DNA of 64,000 nucleotides from assembly GCF_030817415.1 (NCBI RefSeq), contig NZ_JAUSZI010000003.1, forward strand, positions 1 through 64,000, given 5' to 3'. The DNA comes from Streptomyces umbrinus (GTDB lineage Bacteria > Actinomycetota > Actinomycetes > Streptomycetales > Streptomycetaceae). Numbering within the stretch: the stretch's first letter is position 1; every line of letters begins with the position of its first letter. Positions 1-7,867 of this stretch are shown here, piece after piece. The translations under genes were made by a program, and so were the position numbers. The notes under the pieces were generated by a model that was not told where the DNA came from, ran no database searches, and saw only the letters and a program-made list of their open reading frames with translations.

Positions 1-415
1 GCCCGCGGGGCCGGGGCCACCGGCGTGGTCGGGGCGTGTCCTCGATGGTGAAGCTGCCGGTCAGCGGGTGGGGCGCACGGTCGCGGGCTGCGCGGTGGCC
101 GATCCGGCCTCCGCGGGGTTGCCGGCAGAGCAGGATCCAGCCCAGGGCCGCCTGCATCGGGGAGCGGCCGCGGATCTTCGGGCGGCGCACGGCCCAGATG
201 GCCAGCAGCCAGGCGGTGATGGGGACCGGTCCCGTCCACGACCACCAGCTGATGGTCTTGACGAGAAGGAAGCCGCCGGTGATGGCGAGGAGTATCTGTG
301 CGGGGGTGTACGGGCCGAGGGGGATGCGCCAGTCGGCGACTTTGCCCAGCACCCAGGGGTGGCGGCGGGCGGCGGTGTAGAAGCGGCCCGTCCGTACGGG
401 TGCGGCGGCGCTCAC
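1..415 (-). CDS. Conjugal transfer membrane protein, TcpE-like (partial)
   Basis: This is the first 138 codons of a gene that runs off the left edge of the window. It starts at a GTG that overlaps the stop of the upstream gene (GTGA), so it is the third gene of the TcpC operon and translation is probably coupled. The visible part has a basic N-terminus, a WRIPLGPY-type motif, two closely spaced hydrophobic segments, and a basic stretch (GRSPMQAALGW, then PRGGRIG). This layout resembles the small TcpE-type membrane proteins of Gram-positive conjugation clusters. The family assignment rests on layout and neighbours only. Confidence 0.55.
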   Translation of the reverse strand, partial: MSAAAPVRTGRFYTAARRHPWVLGKVADWRIPLGPYTPAQILLAITGGFLLVKTISWWSWTGPVPITAWLLAIWAVRRPKIRGRSPMQAALGWILLCRQPRGGRIGHRAARDRAPHPLTGSFTIEDTPRPRRWPRPRG

Positions 416-753
416 AGCCGGCCTCCGGCATCTGCGGGGTGTTCACGGCCGGCCGCTGGCTCACCCTGGAGGATGCCGGGGACGGCGGGCGCGCTCTTGG
501 CCGGGTTGTTGACCTCGTCCTCGAACATGCTGGCCAGCTGGTTGCGGGAGTTGTACAGGCCGAGCGCGATCACCATGAGGATCAGTGAGCCGATCCCGGC
601 CTTCAGGGAGAACTTTTGGATCATGATTACGACGACGAGGACGAGCAGTCCGGCCTGCAGGCCCTTGGTCGCCCAGCCCATGAACATGTCGATCCAGCTG
701 TCGCCGAGTTCGTCCAGCTCCCCGGCGAGCACCAGGCTGTTCACGGTGTTCAC
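412..753 (-). CDS. Small two-TM conjugation-cluster membrane protein
   Basis: The gene encodes 113 residues and starts at a GTG that overlaps the stop codon of the TcpC-like gene by four bases. It has a short acidic N-terminus, two adjacent hydrophobic helices (about residues 32-45 and 52-67) joined by a short basic turn, and an acidic/proline-rich tail. Small two-TM proteins at this place in transfer operons often behave like VirB2/TrbC-type subunits, but I see no decisive motif. The coupled start, operon position and membrane topology support a role in the mating-channel complex. Confidence 0.6.
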   Translation of the reverse strand: MNTVNSLVLAGELDELGDSWIDMFMGWATKGLQAGLLVLVVVIMIQKFSLKAGIGSLILMVIALGLYNSRNQLASMFEDEVNNPAKSAPAVPGILQGEPAAGREHPADAGGRL

Positions 754-1682
754 CGGGTACCTCCCGCCTGGGCGGTGGTGCCGGTCTGGAGTGCGGTGAT
801 TTCCCAGCGTCCCGAGCGGGCTGTGAGGGTCAGTTCGTACGCCAGCGGCCACCACCCGGCACGGTCGCGGGCTTCTACCTGGGTCATCACCCGCACTCGG
901 GTCCCGTCCGCCGGGACGGACTCGGCGACCGCGGCCTCTTCGACGGCGAGGACCTGCTGGAGGGTGAGCGTCTCGTAGGGGGCGGGGGAGACCGGCGACA
1001 GCTGGACCCCGGGGGAGAGGTAGCGGTCGACTTCGCCGGCCCCGGTCAGGTATGCGGCGAGGAACTCCCCGGCCGTGGCCGATAGATCGCTGTCGGTCGG
1101 GACGCTCACGCCGTACGGTGACGTCGGCACCTCGGCGCGGGCCGGTCCGGCCACCACGCCCGGGGGGCCGGTCACGGCGAACGTGGCGCCGCTCGCGTCG
1201 GCTGTCACGGGCACGGCGTAGTAGCGCAGCCGTCCGTCGGTGTATTGCGCAGCCAGCGTCACCGACCACGCCGTGCCGGTCTGCTGTGCGCTGCGCACCG
1301 CCACGACCGACTCCGGCTCGGGCTGCGCATCCGCCGTCCCGGGAAGATCAACGTCCGGGGCCATCGACTGCGCAAGCCGGGCCTGCGCAGTGCTCTCGGC
1401 GCCTGCGCGGCTGCGCAGCCACGCGCTGAGGAACACCGTGGCGTACCCGGACGGGTTGGCCGACACGGCCGTCTTCACGGTGGCCGGCTTCGTCGCGGGG
1501 GCGGCACGGACCACGGTCGCCGGGGTGGCGACGGCGACGGCCAGCGCGATGGGACCGGCCGCCACCGCGGCCCACACGCCCAGGCGGCCCAGGTGGACCC
1601 GGCGCCGCATCTGCTGCAGCCGGGCGTCCGCGGCCGTCGCAGGAGCAGTCTGCTCCTTCCGTGACTGCGTGGCACGAGGCAT
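750..1682 (-). CDS. tcpC: TcpC-family conjugal transfer protein
   Basis: The protein has 310 residues. A basic cytoplasmic N-terminus is followed by one transmembrane helix (about residues 33-55, LGVWAAVAAGPIALAVAV) and a large extracytoplasmic part. That part reads as two NTF2-like halves (about 85-180 and 195-305), each starting with a helix such as YATVFLSAWL or AGEFLAAYL. This is the architecture of TcpC, the VirB8-like scaffold of Gram-positive conjugation machines. The next two genes overlap it, forming an operon that leaves the window on the left. The ATG follows a region rich in CCGACCAC inverted repeats that probably holds its control signals. Confidence 0.8.
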   Translation of the reverse strand: MPRATQSRKEQTAPATAADARLQQMRRRVHLGRLGVWAAVAAGPIALAVAVATPATVVRAAPATKPATVKTAVSANPSGYATVFLSAWLRSRAGAESTAQARLAQSMAPDVDLPGTADAQPEPESVVAVRSAQQTGTAWSVTLAAQYTDGRLRYYAVPVTADASGATFAVTGPPGVVAGPARAEVPTSPYGVSVPTDSDLSATAGEFLAAYLTGAGEVDRYLSPGVQLSPVSPAPYETLTLQQVLAVEEAAVAESVPADGTRVRVMTQVEARDRAGWWPLAYELTLTARSGRWEITALQTGTTAQAGGTR

Positions 1683-1740
1683 TTCGAACTCCCAGGTCAG
1701 AGCGGGTTGTTGCTTCTGACCCGAGACAACCGGCCACCCC

Positions 1741-1839
1741 CGACCCGACCACCGACCACGAAGGCCCGACCACGGTCACGAAGGGGACACAAAGGCCGTG
1801 GTCGGGTCTGTGGTCGGCCCGACCACAGACCCGACCACG
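1741..1839. promoter_or_regulatory. CCGACCAC inverted-repeat region upstream of the tcpC operon
   Basis: Several copies of CCGACCAC/GTGGTCGG lie just upstream of the leftward TcpC operon. Positions 1797-1817 and 1819-1839 form a perfect 21-bp inverted repeat around one central C. A closely similar block precedes the replication-relaxation gene near 44.1 kb. An operator or replication/transfer origin function is inferred, not shown. Confidence 0.6.
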
Positions 1840-1967
1840 ACATTTCGCACCACGCGGAGTCCGCTTCGAAACGCGGACCCCACGGTGATCGGGGCGGCCG
1901 GCACAGCGGTGCGCACGCGCAGGAATACCTGTCGGCGAGCAGCACCTCGCCTCCCGAACCAGGCAAC

Positions 1968-2120
1968 TGCGCAACCAGAACTGCGGCTGCGCAGCCGGAA
2001 ACCGAGGGTGCCCCGCGCGGCTGCGCAGTCACCCGCGCAAGCCGATTGCGCACGACGCGCGGCCCGGTGCGCAGCACCCCGTGCACGGCTGCGCAGTCGG
2101 CAGTGCGCACCGATTGCGCA
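1968..2120. repeat. Cluster of eight TGCGCA palindromes
   Basis: TGCGCA occurs at 1968, 1988, 2022, 2047, 2068, 2090, 2104 and 2115. Several intervals are near two helical turns (20, 21 and 22 bp). The cluster lies in the noncoding DNA upstream of the tcpC operon and could be an iteron-like protein-binding array. More copies occur inside the tcpC gene, so the enrichment may partly reflect local base composition. Confidence 0.4.
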
Positions 2121-2255
2121 GCGGGGACCAGACCGCCGTGCAAGACCGGCCGCGCGGTGTGGCGAGTGACCGGGCCGCCGCCACGGAGGGCTGAGTGCCT
2201 GTGTCTGGTTTCGGAAGCCCTGGTCAAAGCACCAGTGGGCAATTTCTCGGCGGAC

Positions 2256-2440
2256 GGCACCGTTCGCACTGCCGTCCCGGGAACGCTTCAGAGAACCGCG
2301 AGAGACCGGAATGACGGCTATGCCTGGAACGGGTTCAGTGCGGTCGTGACGGCGATGCCCGAGGCTTGGCCGGCTCTCAGTACAACCGCCGACGGTGCTC
2401 TCGGCAGCTTCCAGCGAACTGGTCGGGTTGGCATCGGACC
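2256..2440. repeat. Diverged repeat, copy 1 (pair at 7240-7430)
   Basis: About 185 bp align in direct orientation with 7240-7430. Both copies begin at GGCACCGTTCGC and share blocks such as GACGCTTCAG/AACGCTTCAG, CCTGGAAC and GTGGTCGTGACG/GCGGTCGTGACG. This copy overlaps the frameshifted 3' end of the lipoprotein gene. No open frame is conserved between the two, so this looks like a noncoding or decayed duplicated segment. Confidence 0.5.
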
Positions 2441-3433
2441 CTTGCTTGGAAGGTGGGGCAAGTTCAGCTGGTCTGCGTGTCCAGCAGGGTGCCCAGGTCG
2501 GGCGGTGTCTGCGGCGGGCGGGGTGGTGACGGTGACCGGCTCGTTGATCCGGAGGAAGGTGACGGTCATGTCGATGGGATCGCCGACGACCGGCTTGAGC
2601 GGCTCTCCGTCGGCGTTGACGGGCGTCTTGTAGGTAGCGCCCCGCATGCGGAACTGCCTGGTGCGTCCGTCGTTGTCGATCCACAGATCCATGGTGAGGT
2701 TCTTGTCGAGCCCCAGCGCTATGAACTGGTCGAGGCTGTTGGTCTGGCGCTTCCGGCTCGCCTTGTCGGTGGCAGCCTGCTGGGCGGCCTCCAATCCGTC
2801 GAAGGTGACCGTTCCCCGGTAGTGCGTGGTGCGGGCGCCGTCGATCGTCTCGGCCCCGAGCTTCTTCGCGTTCTTGGAGCCGGTCAGCAGCGTGGACTGG
2901 ACGATCGGGCTGCCCTCGACCTGACGGGGCAGCAGGCCGTAGGACTGGTTGTCCACGGAGAGGAGCCCCCAGCCCGCCGGCTTGATCCGGAGCCAGCTCC
3001 TGCCGTTGAGCTTCTCGGTGTCCAGCTTCGCCAACCTCCCCAACGTCTGGGTCTCGAGCGCGCTGCCGCCGACGTACAGCGCTTTACCGGCGAACCGGAT
3101 GTTCAGCGGGCCTTTCGCGCGCTGGCCCGCCGTGGTCAGTTCCATGTTCATGGCCAGCGGCGCCGTGCTCATGGCCGCGTCGGCGGTCAACCGGCCCCGG
3201 TCCGGCACGGATCCGGTGATCCGGTAACGGAGGGACGTGATGTCGGCGGAGTCCTCCGCGGCCTTCGCCACGGCCTCGGCGGGCGTCAGGACCGGCGCCG
3301 CCGCCTGCGCGGACCCGCCGGAACCACTCCCGGCACCCGTCCCACAGGCCCCGGCCCCTCCGCCGAGCAGCACGAACCCGAGGGCTGCACTCGCCACTCT
3401 CCGCGACACGGACCGGCATACGGACATTCCCAT
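2318..3433 (-). CDS. LppX/LprG-like lipoprotein, probable frameshift at C-terminus
   Basis: The ATG at 3433 follows GGGGGAAT. The 371-residue protein starts with a lipoprotein signal peptide: basic residues, a hydrophobic core, then a lipobox ending at Cys (GGGAGAC). The mature part resembles the LppX/LprAFG fold of actinobacterial lipid-binding lipoproteins (KAAEDSADITSLRYRITG, then a long beta-rich body). After the VTVTTPP segment the frame changes character. The neighbouring frame gives a natural short end (DLGTLLDTQTS, stop at 2464), while the annotated frame runs about 50 residues into a repeat. A single-base indel near 2510-2525 is the likely cause. Confidence 0.7.
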   Translation of the reverse strand: MGMSVCRSVSRRVASAALGFVLLGGGAGACGTGAGSGSGGSAQAAAPVLTPAEAVAKAAEDSADITSLRYRITGSVPDRGRLTADAAMSTAPLAMNMELTTAGQRAKGPLNIRFAGKALYVGGSALETQTLGRLAKLDTEKLNGRSWLRIKPAGWGLLSVDNQSYGLLPRQVEGSPIVQSTLLTGSKNAKKLGAETIDGARTTHYRGTVTFDGLEAAQQAATDKASRKRQTNSLDQFIALGLDKNLTMDLWIDNDGRTRQFRMRGATYKTPVNADGEPLKPVVGDPIDMTVTFLRINEPVTVTTPPAADTARPGHPAGHADQLNLPHLPSKGPMPTRPVRWKLPRAPSAVVLRAGQASGIAVTTALNPFQA

Positions 3434-4131
3434 GATTCCCCCGGAAGAAGGTCGGAACAGAAAGCTCGGAACAGGAAGTTGATCAGGCAAGGGCGCGAGC
3501 GTATCCCGGGGAGGAGGGCTGATCCGCCGGATCCCCGTGCGTACGGCCGCTGGTAGGTACGGGCTCAGGACCATGCCGGGCCCCGGGGGAGGGCAGCCGC
3601 GCCGGTGCTGTGCCTAGTGGCGGTCCGTCGCTCGTCTGCTGACGGCCCGGATTCGGGGTACGGCGTCGCGCCGCGCGGCCCTGGTGGCAGCAGCCTCGTT
3701 GTCCCGTCCCATTCGATCTTGCCGGTGGTCAAGGCTGTGAGATGGGAAGATGCAGGATCGGTTGAGACGGAACCACGTCGGATTCTCAGGTGACGTTGTC
3801 TCTCAGCTGCGTTTCCGCCGGGTTGTCTCACTTTGTGTTGTCGGTGAGCCAGCGGCGCTGATCACGCCGGGCAGTGGGGCGTCTCGCAGATGCTTTCGCG
3901 CCCGGTGAAGCCGTTTACGATCTACGGGTCCTCGCCTGGACTGGGCTGTCGTGCGAGTCCATTGCGGGACCGCTCCCGGACACCCCGTGGCACGCTGCAT
4001 CAGCGATTGTGGGCGACAGCCGCGATTCGGACTGTGACCCTCACGAGGAACTGGTAGGCGTGGGCTGCGAAGCAGCACCACCAGCGTGTGCTCCGAGCCG
4101 ACGACGTCATAACACAGGACAGGGCGAGGCG
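3434..4131. other. Noncoding stretch, nothing recognised
   Basis: About 700 bases lie between the lipoprotein gene and the next plus-strand gene. I see no open frame with a plausible start and ribosome binding site, no tRNA, and no convincing repeat. Short overlapping frames exist on both strands but lack codon bias. Confidence 0.5.
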
Positions 4132-4893
4132 ATGGCAGTTTCCAGGTTGCAGACCGATCCGACGACGCTGTCCAAGCTGGGCCCAGACCTCATCTCCGAC
4201 CTCAAGGCCAACCTATGGCCGATCGACTGCCAAAGCTGTGGTGCGCGACTTGGACGGTGGAGGACATCCGCGCTGGAGGTGCAGGCCGCCGAGGACGGGT
4301 TCGCCACCGCGTCGTTGCACCACCCCCGTTGCCGACCGCCAGCGTGGCTGGACCAACCACTCAGCGTGTCCGGGAGTCGGGCCTCTCTCTCGTGGCGGGC
4401 GGGCTGCATGCTCCTGCCCCCGGGTGACGTGCCAATCTTCCTGGTCAATCCGTCGTACGAGTACGCCCTGCTGCGCCAGGTCGACGGGAAAGAATGGCGG
4501 ATCGCCACGCTGGATCCGTTCGTCTCCCTGGGGTTTGCGAGAGACTTCCCTTCGCAGTCAGTCCCACCGGTGCCGGCCTTGGCCGCCATGATCGATGGGG
4601 ACCGGATTTCGGTCGCCGTTCGACACGAGGGTGCCGTCATGCACTCGTGGCACAACATCCCGATCGCTCCCGAGATATCCACCGTGGTGCGCGAGTGGGA
4701 GCACATCATGGTCGCCGTGACCACGCTCTTGGACGTGCGCAAGCCAATCCCACTCGACCTATTGCGCACGCTGATCGGAGCGCGCAAGGTGGCGCTCGGC
4801 CCGGCGCGGCTCACCTCGGTCCGCTTCTCTGAACACGCCCAAGCGCTCAAGCCAGGGGATTTCGCTGAGACGCCATCCGCTTTCCGAACGTGA
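4132..4893 (+). CDS. Hypothetical protein with N-terminal CxxC
   Basis: The gene encodes 253 residues. I chose the ATG at 4132 because it follows AGGGCGAGGC and because the N-terminal extension of the longer frame has no coding character. Near residues 34-37 there is a CQSC pair, with GRW and HHPRC residues after it that might complete a metal site. The rest is a mixed alpha/beta soluble protein without a recognised motif. It sits upstream of a coiled-coil gene and a convergent IS5 transposase. No function can be assigned. Confidence 0.6.
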   Translation: MAVSRLQTDPTTLSKLGPDLISDLKANLWPIDCQSCGARLGRWRTSALEVQAAEDGFATASLHHPRCRPPAWLDQPLSVSGSRASLSWRAGCMLLPPGDVPIFLVNPSYEYALLRQVDGKEWRIATLDPFVSLGFARDFPSQSVPPVPALAAMIDGDRISVAVRHEGAVMHSWHNIPIAPEISTVVREWEHIMVAVTTLLDVRKPIPLDLLRTLIGARKVALGPARLTSVRFSEHAQALKPGDFAETPSAFRT

Positions 4894-4985
4894 TCGTTTA
4901 GTTCGGGTGGATGGGCATGAACTCCCTTTCGTCGCGGGAGAGATGGGCGTGGTTCGTCCGCTCGTCTGGCTCGTGGAGGTCGCTG

Positions 4986-5456
4986 GTGGCGTCGGTGCTG
5001 GGTCTGTTGGAGGCCAGGGAGAAGAGGGTCCGGGAGGAGATCGCGCGGCTGCGAGAGGAGGCCGAGCGGGTGCAGGCCGCGCTCGGTGAGGCGGAACGCG
5101 ATCTTCAGCGGCTGGTGGATGCCCGGGTGACGGTGACTGAGGTACTGGCCGGGTCGCCTTCGGCGGTCACGGTACCGACTGGAAGCGTGGTGGCTGGTTC
5201 GACGGTACCCCGGCGGGAGACGGGCATGGCGGCGACAGCCCTTGCGCCGGACTACCAGCGGATCTTGTCGGTGCTGGAGTCTGAAGCGGGCCGGGAGGGC
5301 GTGCGCTGCCAGCAACTGGCCGTCGCGCTGGGCCTGGAGGCCGTCCCGGCGAAGGTCGAGGGACTGCGATCGAAGGCGAAACGCCTGGTGGAGCGAGGGT
5401 GGGCCTTGCAGGTGCGGCCGGGAGTGTTCACCGCTCTCGCGGTGCCGGCCGTCTGA
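4986..5456 (+). CDS. Coiled-coil protein with winged-helix-like C-terminus
   Basis: The start was placed at a GTG preceded by GGAGG, giving 156 residues. A longer frame from 4911 lacks this signal. Residues about 8-52 form a long charged coiled coil (EAREKRVREEIARLREEAE). After a Pro/Val-rich linker, residues about 88-150 look like a small winged helix (YQRILSVLESEAGREGVRCQQLAVALG). Genes of this shape occur beside Streptomyces transposase genes, and here the last 29 bases overlap the 3' end of a convergent IS5-family transposase. The function is unknown. Confidence 0.55.
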   Translation: MASVLGLLEAREKRVREEIARLREEAERVQAALGEAERDLQRLVDARVTVTEVLAGSPSAVTVPTGSVVAGSTVPRRETGMAATALAPDYQRILSVLESEAGREGVRCQQLAVALGLEAVPAKVEGLRSKAKRLVERGWALQVRPGVFTALAVPAV

Positions 5457-6369
5457 AACCGGCCGGGCGGCGTCCGGCCAGGCGACCGCTCATGAGCATG
5501 GTCATCGACCACAGCACCATGGCTTCGTGCATGGCCGGCAGCGTCTCGTAGTCGCGCACCAGGCGACGCGAGCGCATCAGCCAGCTGAGCGTCCTTTCCA
5601 CCACCCACCTGCGCGGCAGCACCACGAACCCCGCTGTGTCATCGGTGCGTTTGACGATCTGAAGGGTGAGCCGGGCCGTCTCACGGGCCCAGTCGACGAG
5701 CCGGCCGGCATAGCCGCCGTCCGCCCACACCAGTCGGATGGAGAAGTACTGCCGCCGCAGCCGCTGAAGCAGCGGGACGGCAGCGTCGCGATCCTGGACG
5801 CTTGCCGCACTCACCGTGACGGCCAGGACCAGGCCGAGGCAGTCCACCACCAGGTGCCGTTTGCGGCCGCCCACCTTCTTGCCGCCGTCCCAACCGGAGG
5901 TCGAGCGCGGGATGTTCACCGCCGCCCGCACCGACTGGGAGTCCACGATCGCGGCCGTCGGGTCCGGCAAGCGGCCTTCCTTCTCCCGGACGCGGTCGCG
6001 CAGCCGGTCGTGGAGTTCAGCGAGCAGACCCGTGACCTGCCAACGGCGGGCGAAGGCATGCACGCGCCGATACGGCGGGAAGTCCGCGGGCAAGTTGGCC
6101 CACTTCACGCCGTTGTCCACGACATAGCGCACCGCGTCAAGCATCACGCGGTGGCAATAGCCCTCCGGCCGCCCGCCCCGCCCCTCCAGCCAGGCCGGAA
6201 CCGGAAGCAACGGCCGCACCACCCGCCACTCCTCCTCCGTCATGTCGGAGCCATAACTCGGGGTGCGGTCCGGCCCGTCCGCCGCGTTGCCGAACCTGTG
6301 CGCGAGACAGTCACACGACGGTGGCAGCGAGTTGGACTCCACGCAGGCGGACGCGAAAGACTGCGGCAA
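5428..6369 (-). CDS. IS5-family DDE transposase (copy 1)
   Basis: The protein has 313 residues from a TTG start. It carries the IS5/IS1031-type DDE residues: AAIVDSQSVR (first Asp), VWADGGYAG (second Asp) and VVERTLSW (Glu). The N-terminus has the C-x-CLAHRFG and D-x-EW segments also seen in the transposase at 20.2 kb, to which it is clearly related but not identical. The start lies just inside an inverted repeat at 6370-6424 that could fold over the initiation region. Its 3' end overlaps a neighbouring gene, so the right end of the element may be truncated. Confidence 0.85.
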   Translation of the reverse strand: MPQSFASACVESNSLPPSCDCLAHRFGNAADGPDRTPSYGSDMTEEEWRVVRPLLPVPAWLEGRGGRPEGYCHRVMLDAVRYVVDNGVKWANLPADFPPYRRVHAFARRWQVTGLLAELHDRLRDRVREKEGRLPDPTAAIVDSQSVRAAVNIPRSTSGWDGGKKVGGRKRHLVVDCLGLVLAVTVSAASVQDRDAAVPLLQRLRRQYFSIRLVWADGGYAGRLVDWARETARLTLQIVKRTDDTAGFVVLPRRWVVERTLSWLMRSRRLVRDYETLPAMHEAMVLWSMTMLMSGRLAGRRPAGFRRPAPRER

Positions 6370-6424
6370 CAGGGCCTCCTGGTACTCGGTTGGGATCGCA
6401 CCCCCGAACTACCAAGAGGCCCTG
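6370..6424 (-). promoter_or_regulatory. Inverted repeat over the transposase start
   Basis: Positions 6370-6384 and 6410-6424 form a 15-bp inverted repeat with one mismatch. It sits immediately upstream of the TTG start of the minus-strand transposase. The related transposase at 20236 has the same arrangement with compensating base changes. Such a hairpin could hide the ribosome binding site in read-through transcripts. Confidence 0.5.
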
Positions 6425-6502
6425 CTGTCATGCGCTGACCCTCACGCGATCACCCGATCAGGAGCCCTGTTCGACCAGCCCAGCCCCGTGATCGATAAGC
6501 GG

Positions 6503-7060
6503 ATGGCGTCTGAGGACTTGCGACTGAAGGCGTTCGCGCTCGCCGCTCTGTTGATCAGCCCCCAGCCGCCTCAAGACGCGGTCGTCGCCGCCGCGCTGGC
6601 TTTGTGCGACGGCAAGAACTGGCTGGTGCGGCAACTGAGCGGCCGCGACAAGCTGGCCACGGTGTTCCTGGTGAGCTATCTGTACGCGCTCGACTCACGA
6701 GACTCCTCGCACGAGTTCCGCCGACATGGCGGTGTGCACGTGATCACGCCTGACGCCCAGCGTGCTGAGGAGTACTTCAACTTCTTCGCCCCGCTCTACG
6801 ACAAGGTGGACCACACGAGGGTCGCCCAGCTACTAGGCGCCGACCCCCTGTCGGTGGAAGGAAGCAAGGCATACCTGGCCGACATCGTCATCGGGACGAG
6901 GGAGGAGTTCATCGCCTCCTATGCCGCCTATCGCGACGCCGGCCCGGACTTCTCCCTCCATGCCAGTCGCGGCCGGTTGGCCCTGGCGATCGATCGGGAC
7001 CACAAAGAGCTGCGGTCCGAGGAGCTCATCCGGCACTATCCCAAAATGGCCACCGTATGA
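6503..7060 (+). CDS. Hypothetical protein
   Basis: The gene encodes 185 residues from the ATG at 6503. A GTG at 6488 is an alternative, and neither has a strong ribosome binding site. The predicted protein is mostly helical and acidic, with no recognised motif. The IS5 element ends just upstream, so the gene may have lost its natural promoter or N-terminus. The function is unknown. Confidence 0.5.
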   Translation: MASEDLRLKAFALAALLISPQPPQDAVVAAALALCDGKNWLVRQLSGRDKLATVFLVSYLYALDSRDSSHEFRRHGGVHVITPDAQRAEEYFNFFAPLYDKVDHTRVAQLLGADPLSVEGSKAYLADIVIGTREEFIASYAAYRDAGPDFSLHASRGRLALAIDRDHKELRSEELIRHYPKMATV

Positions 7061-7239
7061 CTGATTCCCTATGGGGTCAGCCACCACCAGGGGAAGGCCC
7101 TCTCCCTGCCCTTCTCAGACAACATCATCTGAGACCAGTCGCGAATCCAACAAGGTCACGTGAGACAGCGAGAACGTCGCGAGAGACGGGACACTCGTAA
7201 ACCCTGTTCACGAGGCTGGAGGCCGATACGTCTACTGGC

Positions 7240-7430
7240 GGCACCGTTCGCGTTGCTGTCCTGATGACGCTTCAGGGAACGGCCAGAGAGGCCGGAATGG
7301 CGGTTATCCCTGGAACTGGTTCCAGCGTGGTCGTGACGACGCTGCCCGGGACTTCGCCAGCGTTTCGTACAGCCCGTCGGCGGAGCTCTTGGCAAGCCTC
7401 CGGCAAACTTGTCAGGTCGGCATCAGACAC
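7240..7430. repeat. Diverged repeat, copy 2 (pair at 2256-2440)
   Basis: This is the second copy of the roughly 185-bp segment described at 2256-2440, in the same orientation. In this copy the centre CTGGAACTGGTTCCAG is a perfect palindrome with a 2-bp spacer. It lies in an 800-bp gene-free stretch (7061-7867), which otherwise holds only the control region described next. Confidence 0.5.
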
Positions 7431-7651
7431 AGGCACCCAATCCGTATCGCCTCATCAGGCGACGTTCCGGTGGTGCGCGGGCTTGAGAACGTACGCCGAC
7501 GCTGCCTCGCAGCGGCCCGCTGCCGTCAGTCCGTGCAACTCGGGGCGCCGGGCGTACGTCTTCGAGATGACGTACGCCGGACAGAACAACGAAGACGACG
7601 CCGAGTGCCGTCCCGAGCCCCGCGCCGTCCGCGAAGCAACTGCCCGGCGCA

Positions 7652-7725
7652 TGGTCGGCCCGACCACGCCCCCGACCATGGCAGTCCAGTGCGCGTGTTG
7701 CCGGATCGTGATCGATGGTCGGGGG
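7652..7725. promoter_or_regulatory. CCGACCAY inverted repeats upstream of the duplicated-domain gene
   Basis: Two nested elements are present. One is TGGTCGG-C-CCGACCA at 7652-7666. The other is an 11-bp inverted repeat, CCCCCGACCAT at 7669-7679 with its complement at 7715-7725. The whole upstream region is about 80-85% similar by eye to 12208-12427, in front of a truncated copy of the same gene. Confidence 0.55.
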
Positions 7726-7867
7726 GTGTGGACGCAGCCCTGGTCGGCGTCGGCGGGTGAGCTGCCTCCATGGATCCCACGCGCGTCCCCTCAACCGTCG
7801 GCACCCCCCGTCTCGCTTCCGCGAACGGTGTGGGCTGCCGCGCGCACAGCGCACGCACGGACGCGCG

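Larger units (their letters stand above)
5428..6485 (-). mobile_element. IS5-family insertion sequence, ends unresolved
   Basis: The limits are estimates. By analogy with the complete element at 20117-21178, the upstream end should lie about 62 bp beyond the hairpin, near 6485. There, GATCAGGAGCCCTGTTCGACC-like sequence resembles the end of the other element. No matching inverted repeat is visible near 5410-5460, so the downstream end may be lost. Confidence 0.5.

Noticed and set aside
3565..3831. Minus-strand frame of 88 codons
   Set aside because: No start signal, no domain and no partner gene; composition like the surrounding intergenic DNA.
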